NCBI RefSeq assembly: GCF_002803075.1
Contig: NZ_NNBK01000025.1
Span: 38,248-102,247, forward strand
Length of the DNA: 64,000 bases
From: Streptomyces sp. CB01373
GTDB lineage: Bacteria; Actinomycetota; Actinomycetes; Streptomycetales; Streptomycetaceae
Direction: 5' to 3'
In this document: in pieces, positions 60,408 to 64,000 of the stretch
Layout: each line of letters begins with the position of its first letter
How positions within the stretch are numbered: position 1 is the stretch's first letter
Notes under the pieces: generated by a model
What the model was told of the DNA's origin: nothing
Seen by the model: the letters and a program-made list of their open reading frames with translations, nothing else
The model's database searches: none
Position numbers and translations under genes: made by a program

Positions 60408-60830
60408 TCAGTTGAAGATGCGGTGGTCGAAGCCACGGTCGTGGCTGCTCACGGAGTGCCATGCGCCGTTGTTCTTCACGTAGAACCAATGTCCGTCGTA
60501 GCGGTACTGCCGACCGTGGTCGTTGCAGTACCAGCCGCTGCCGATCCGCACCCACTTGCGGTGGCCGTCCCAGCGAATGTCGTGACGGTCGTGGTGGCCG
60601 CCCCAGCGAATGTCGTCACGGTCGTGGTGGCCGTTCCAACGAGTGTCGCGATGGTCGTGGTGGTCGCCGTACTGGGTCCGGTCCGAGGAGTGGTACGCCA
60701 CAACCGCGGTGTGGTCGGCTACCTCTGCCGGCGCAGCCGAGGCGGTGCCGCCCACTGTCAGGAGGGCGCCCGCGGCGACTGCGAGTGCCGCTGCCGAGGT
60801 GGCGAACCGCCGCCCGAAGTTGTGCTTCAT
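60408..60830 (-). CDS. Secreted His/Asp/Arg-rich repeat protein
   Basis: 140 residues from ATG 60830 behind AGGAGA. Signal peptide with RRFATSAAALAVAAGALLTV ends near SASA-like TASAAPA (residue 33). Residues 58-90 hold three ~10-residue repeats of form D-x-R-W-x-G-H-H-D-R; the C-terminal part is aromatic and beta-like (RKWVRIGSGWYCNDHGRQYR, YDGHWFYVKNNGAWHSV). Histidine clusters suggest metal binding outside the cell. No family recognised. Confidence 0.75.
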   Translation of the reverse strand: MKHNFGRRFATSAAALAVAAGALLTVGGTASAAPAEVADHTAVVAYHSSDRTQYGDHHDHRDTRWNGHHDRDDIRWGGHHDRHDIRWDGHRKWVRIGSGWYCNDHGRQYRYDGHWFYVKNNGAWHSVSSHDRGFDHRIFN

Positions 60831-61016
60831 GATCGTTCTCCTTGCTGTGCTCCGGAGCTCTGGATTGAGGCTCCGCTTGGCGGGTATGGGTGCCATGCAT
60901 CCCTGCGAAGGGTGGGCTCCCGTACCCCGCTGTCGAGCGCCGGTTCCCGGCGTCGGCGGCCTGTCGCGCTCCCGCCCGAGCGGGCGAGAGGCGCAGGGAT
61001 AGGGGATTTTTCAGCG

Positions 61017-61200
61017 GGTCACTTCGTTCTGACTTGAAGCTGTACGCAGAGGGTTTCTTTTTGCTCGGTGGATCCCCGTACGCATTCAGCATCGTTGTTT
61101 CGATGCCTGCCAGACCATCCGGGAAACAGGTCAACCGATGGTATGGCCCTCTTCCCCTCCGTACTGGGGAAAGCCCGTGGCCCGGAGTGTGGCTGCCCGG
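61017..61200 (-). promoter_or_regulatory. Conserved leader, copy B, with remnant of a protease-gene start
   Basis: 61060-61200 nearly repeats the protease leader (57045-57183). Just beyond it, toward 61030, the sequence CAGCTTCAAG and its surroundings match the first codons of the trypsin gene (FSFK), where copy B would read YSFK before diverging. It is therefore the 5' end of a former second protease gene. The next intact minus-strand gene is the His-rich protein starting 230 bp further on. Confidence 0.55.
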
Positions 61201-61455
61201 CGAAGGACTTCGCAAGGGCCGGAGAAGACCCCCGGAGAAAGCCACCGAGGCGCTGTAAGCGCCCGGCCCATTCGAGGCCATGTCCAGGGATGAGGAAGAC
61301 TTCTGGGCCTTTCGCCGAGTTCACACGGCGGCTCCCCAAAGAGCGACGCGGGGCCCGCAGTCTCTTTCAGGGCCTCGATGGGCCGGGGTGGGCCTGGCGG
61401 TGCTCCGCATCACTGCCCATTAGGTGTGCCGTCTCATGACATTGGTTCCTCGCGG

Positions 61456-62445
61456 TCAGGCTTGGCGGGCGCAGGACGTGAGGCGATCGGCGAGCGCGGT
61501 GACGAGGTCGCGCAGTTCATCGGGGCGCTCGATGACGAACGGCCGGTCGAGTGAGGCGAGTACCGGAGGCAACCAGTCGAGCCGCTCCACCCGCAGCTCG
61601 ACGCGCAGCCAGTGCTCGGTCGCCCGGTCCTCGCCTGCCACGGGCGCGTACTCCTCCAGGCTCGCCACGCTGGCGGGAAGGTGGGCGCGGATCTGCCCAA
61701 CCGTCCCGTGGATCCGCAAGGTCACCTCATGCCGGTACTCGGCCGTGGCGAACCCTGACAACACACGCTGTGCCGGACCGGGACCCACGGGTGCTTCGAA
61801 TGAGCCGGGCAAGGTCCTCGCGTCTGCGATGCGATCGAGCCGGAAGGTTCGGTCCTCGCCGATCTGGGCGTCCTTGCCCGTGATGTACCACCGGCCCGCA
61901 TGGGCGACGATCCCGTACGCGTGCAGCGTGCGTTCGCTGCGCCGTCCGTCGCGGTCGGTGTAGCGGATCGAGACCGGTCGGCGGTGGCGCACCGCATCGG
62001 CGATGGTGAGCAGGACCCCAGCGTCCGGGGTGTCGAACTCGCCGGGCTGATCCGTGAAGGCGAGAGCTTCCAGGAGTGTGTCGAGCCGACGGGCGATGTG
62101 CTTGGGCAGCACCCGTCGGATCTTCGCCGATGCCGTCTCGCTTGCCGTGTGCTCCGTCGTCGTCAGCCCTGCTCGGCGGCCTGCGACCAGGCCGAGCAGC
62201 ACGGCCAGCGCCTCGTCGTCGCTGAGCATGAGCGGAGGCAAGCGGTACCCGGGAGCGAGCCGGTACCCGCCGTAGCGGCCGCGCACCGATTCCACGGGCA
62301 CGTCCAGGTCGATCAGCTGGTCCACATACCGCCGCACGGTGCGCCCTTGGACGCCGAGCCGGTCGGCGAGTTCGGCCACCGTCCGGGTGCCGCCCGACTG
62401 CAGCAGCTCCAGGAGTGTCAGCACGCGGCCGGTGGGTCGAGGCAT
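61456..62445 (-). CDS. WYL-domain transcriptional regulator (YafY-type)
   Basis: 329 residues from ATG 62445. HTH_11: GRVLTLLELLQSGGTRTVAE, LADRLGVQGRTVRRYVDQL, YGGYRLAPGYRLPPLMLSD. WYL core: VSIRYTDRDGRRSERTLHAY, AGRWYITGKDAQIGEDRTFR and the C-terminal WCX region. Divergent from the VOC gene at 62539; the 93-bp spacer holds an operator-like dyad, so it probably regulates that gene. Confidence 0.93.
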   Translation of the reverse strand: MPRPTGRVLTLLELLQSGGTRTVAELADRLGVQGRTVRRYVDQLIDLDVPVESVRGRYGGYRLAPGYRLPPLMLSDDEALAVLLGLVAGRRAGLTTTEHTASETASAKIRRVLPKHIARRLDTLLEALAFTDQPGEFDTPDAGVLLTIADAVRHRRPVSIRYTDRDGRRSERTLHAYGIVAHAGRWYITGKDAQIGEDRTFRLDRIADARTLPGSFEAPVGPGPAQRVLSGFATAEYRHEVTLRIHGTVGQIRAHLPASVASLEEYAPVAGEDRATEHWLRVELRVERLDWLPPVLASLDRPFVIERPDELRDLVTALADRLTSCARQA

Positions 62446-62464
62446 GTTCGCAGCCTAACGCGAA

Positions 62465-62482
62465 TACAGGACCGATTCTGTC
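62465..62482. promoter_or_regulatory. Operator-like dyad between WYL and VOC genes
   Basis: ACAGGACCGATTCTGTCC carries GGAC/GTCC arms around 7 bp in the short divergent spacer. Confidence 0.45.
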
Positions 62483-62538
62483 CACTATTTCTCCTAGCCT
62501 GCGACGTGCACGCCTCCAGCACAACCAAGGAGATCCCC

Positions 62539-62937
62539 ATGGACTTCGTCTCGATCCGCATCATCACCAGCGACGTAGCGCGCCTCGTCGAGTTCTACGA
62601 GCGAGCCACAGGGGCGCGGGCGACGTGGGCCACCGAAGACTTCGCCGAACTCACGACCGGTGGCGCCACCCTCGCGATCGCCGGCACCCGCACCGTCCCG
62701 CTGTTCGCCCCGGGCTCTGCCCGCCCGGCGGACAACCACAGCGTGATCACCGAGTTCCTCGTCGACGACGTGGACCGCGTTCACCAGAACCTGACCGGCT
62801 TCGTCACCGACTTCGTCAACGAGCCCACCACGATGCCCTGGGGCAACCGGTCGCTGCTGCTCCGCGACCCCGACGGCAACCTCGTCAACTTCTTCACCCC
62901 CGTCGCCCCAGCGGCCATCGAAAAGTTCGCACGCTGA
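62539..62937 (+). CDS. VOC (glyoxalase/bleomycin-resistance) family protein
   Basis: 132 residues from ATG 62539 behind AAGGAG. Two beta-alpha-beta-beta-beta units: DFVSIRIITSDVARLVEFYE ... TLAIAG and VITEFLVDDVDRVHQNL ... LLLRDPDGNLVNFFTPV. VOC members bind a metal and act as lyases, dioxygenases or drug-binding proteins. Likely controlled by the divergent WYL regulator. Confidence 0.92.
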   Translation: MDFVSIRIITSDVARLVEFYERATGARATWATEDFAELTTGGATLAIAGTRTVPLFAPGSARPADNHSVITEFLVDDVDRVHQNLTGFVTDFVNEPTTMPWGNRSLLLRDPDGNLVNFFTPVAPAAIEKFAR

Positions 62938-62958
62938 CGCCACGCACAGCCGCACACG

Positions 62959-62986
62959 CGGGAGCCCCGAGATCCGAGGGCTCCCG
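62959..62986 (+). terminator. Terminator after the VOC gene
   Basis: Stem CGGGAGCCC/GGGCTCCCG with a 10-nt loop, 21 bp beyond the stop. Confidence 0.75.
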
Positions 62987-63340
62987 ATGAACGCGGCCCC
63001 CGATTCCAGGAGCTCACCAGCAGGGCACATCGGAACGCACCGCTGACCCCCGAAGGACGTCTGCGCTTGGGGCCTGCGGGTTGATGCCGGACGTCCGATC
63101 GCACACGTCGCTGCGGAAGCAGGCGCCGCCGGTCGATGATGCGTTGCGCGCCGCTGGGCTCGGGGACCAGGCTGAAGTCCAGGCCCAGGGCGAGGATCAC
63201 GTTGGTTCAGACCCCGGCGAGGCACCCGCACTAGTCGTCGCGGCCGATGAGGGACCCGCGTGTTTCTGAGCCCCAGATTCCACCGGCGTCGGCGGTCGAG
63301 GGCCGCAGCCAGCCGGTCCTGCTGCTGCCACGTCCCACGA
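62987..63340. other. Non-coding or decayed stretch
   Basis: No intact gene. A minus-strand frame at 63100-63200 (LALGLDFSLVPEPSGAQRII) looks mildly codon-biased but matches nothing I recognise. Confidence 0.3.
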
Positions 63341-63349
63341 ACCCGGTCT

Positions 63350-63760
63350 TCACCGTCCGGGCGACCTCCCGGTTCCTTCCCCGGTCGCGGTGACCGGGCT
63401 TGCAGGGGGTGTGCCACTGCTGGCGCCGCTCCGCTTCTGATACTCGCCCTGGGCGAGGCGGCACACCGGGCAGCGTGACGCCTCGCGCACGGCTTCCTGC
63501 TCGGCGCGCTTGGCCGCCTTCTCCCGGGCGCGGCGCTCGCGCTGGCAGGTGTCGAGGTCGTCGAGGTTGGCCAGGGCCCGGTGGAGGGTCTCGCGGCCGG
63601 AGCGCCGGAAGCACCACCGCACCGGGCGAGCGGGCCGTACTGCTGGAGCAGCTTCAGCGTGGTCACGGTGATCGGGACGGCGCGGCTGCACTCAGTGGAG
63701 TGGCGGCCGTTCGTCGCCTTCCGGCCAGCGGGCCGCGGGCGGGAAAGCGGTTGGCCCGGC
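63350..63760 (-). pseudogene. Small zinc-finger-like hypothetical protein, frameshifted
   Basis: One frame reads CSRAVPITVTTLKLLQQYGP then LAR; a one-base shift near 63625 leads to VRWCFRRSGRETLHRALANL, a helical ERRAREKAAKRAEQEAVREA and SRCPVCRLAQGEYQ with a CPVC knuckle. The resemblance is to small proteins of Streptomyces integrative elements, but no function can be given. The shift may be real or an error. Confidence 0.4.
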
Positions 63761-63946
63761 ACGGGCGAAGGCAGCGACGCGGTCGAGAGCGTCGAGGCCG
63801 ACGGAGACGTCGGAGCAGACGCTGTCCACGATCCGCCGCAGCAGCAGGGCGTGATGAATCGCATGAGCTTGTGACCTGCTCGTCGACGCTGCGGGCGGCA
63901 GCGATGTACTGCCCGCCGCCGGCAGGCGGCGCGCAGCGCCCCGCGG

Positions 63947-64000
63947 CTAGAAGGTGATCTTGACCTTGAGCGCCTCGCGCGCATCCATCGCCTTGTAACC
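63947..64000 (-). CDS. C-terminus of a gene entering from the right (zinc alcohol dehydrogenase-like)
   Basis: The last 17 codons before TAG (63947-63949) read GYKAMDAREALKVKITF, very like the end of zinc-dependent alcohol dehydrogenases. Only the tail is in the window, so the assignment is tentative. Confidence 0.45.
   Translation of the reverse strand, partial: GYKAMDAREALKVKITF

Overview
The window looks like a Streptomyces chromosome, probably an arm region. Evidence: very high G+C with strong third-position bias, GTG and TTG starts, rare TTA (bldA-dependent) codons in accessory genes, and Streptomyces-typical families (DUF5707, SsgA-like protein, SARP/BTAD regulator, LAXTG-anchored secreted trypsin, Doc-like toxin, SGNH esterase). 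No rRNA, tRNA or CRISPR array was found. Much of the window is accessory DNA: at least ten IS elements or IS remnants and about a dozen broken genes lie among intact metabolic and regulatory modules.

Left part (1-25 kb). A drug-type ABC ATPase runs off the left edge. It is followed by an IS3 transposase tail, a LuxR-type regulator that has lost its HTH, and a solitary P4-type primase/helicase. Two alpha/beta hydrolases and a DoxX-like membrane protein follow. On the minus strand lies an ECF sigma, zinc-finger anti-sigma and CbxX-type AAA ATPase series. Two decayed membrane genes come next. A DUF5707 secreted protein (10.6 kb) and its upstream region are duplicated at 20.5 kb. Between the copies are an amidohydrolase, a 5-copy 45/46-bp minisatellite, an FAD monooxygenase, an MFS fragment, DUF1304 and a 32-aa membrane peptide, an SGNH esterase, a YbjQ-like protein, and a NarL-type response regulator coupled to a two-headed histidine kinase whose second head is degenerate. 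A SARP/ATPase regulator and a TTA-containing serine hydrolase close this part. The hydrolases at 3.8 and 23.4 kb share a palindromic operator core.

Middle (25-43 kb). An IS3 deletion derivative sits inside a damaged XRE-type gene pair, beside a TnpB fragment, a GNAT acetyltransferase and an integrase remnant. From 29 to 43 kb is a coherent uptake and catabolism island: a minus-strand operon (binding lipoprotein, two permeases, two ATPases, amidase) divergent from a LacI regulator with operator-like sites between them, then a YtcJ-type amidohydrolase, an APC amino-acid permease, a TetR regulator and a gamma-glutamylputrescine-oxidase-like FAD enzyme. The permease and the FAD enzyme share a TGTCAA-N5-TTGACA-type operator. 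Import and hydrolysis of amide- or amine-containing compounds is the likely role.

Right part (43-64 kb). This is an IS and pseudogene graveyard: IS982 tail, a complete IS5-type element read by frameshifting, a serine recombinase tail, a nearly complete IS110 element killed by one nonsense codon, IS21 and IS110 fragments. Surviving modules are an SDR, a Doc-like toxin/antitoxin pair, a JmjC (broken), aldo-keto reductase and phosphotransferase operon with overlapping reading frames, a cold-shock protein, a sortase-anchored trypsin with a conserved leader that recurs at 61 kb, a frameshifted SsgA-like gene coupled to a 42-aa ORF, a His-rich secreted protein, and a divergent WYL regulator/VOC protein pair. 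A zinc alcohol dehydrogenase tail may enter at the right edge.
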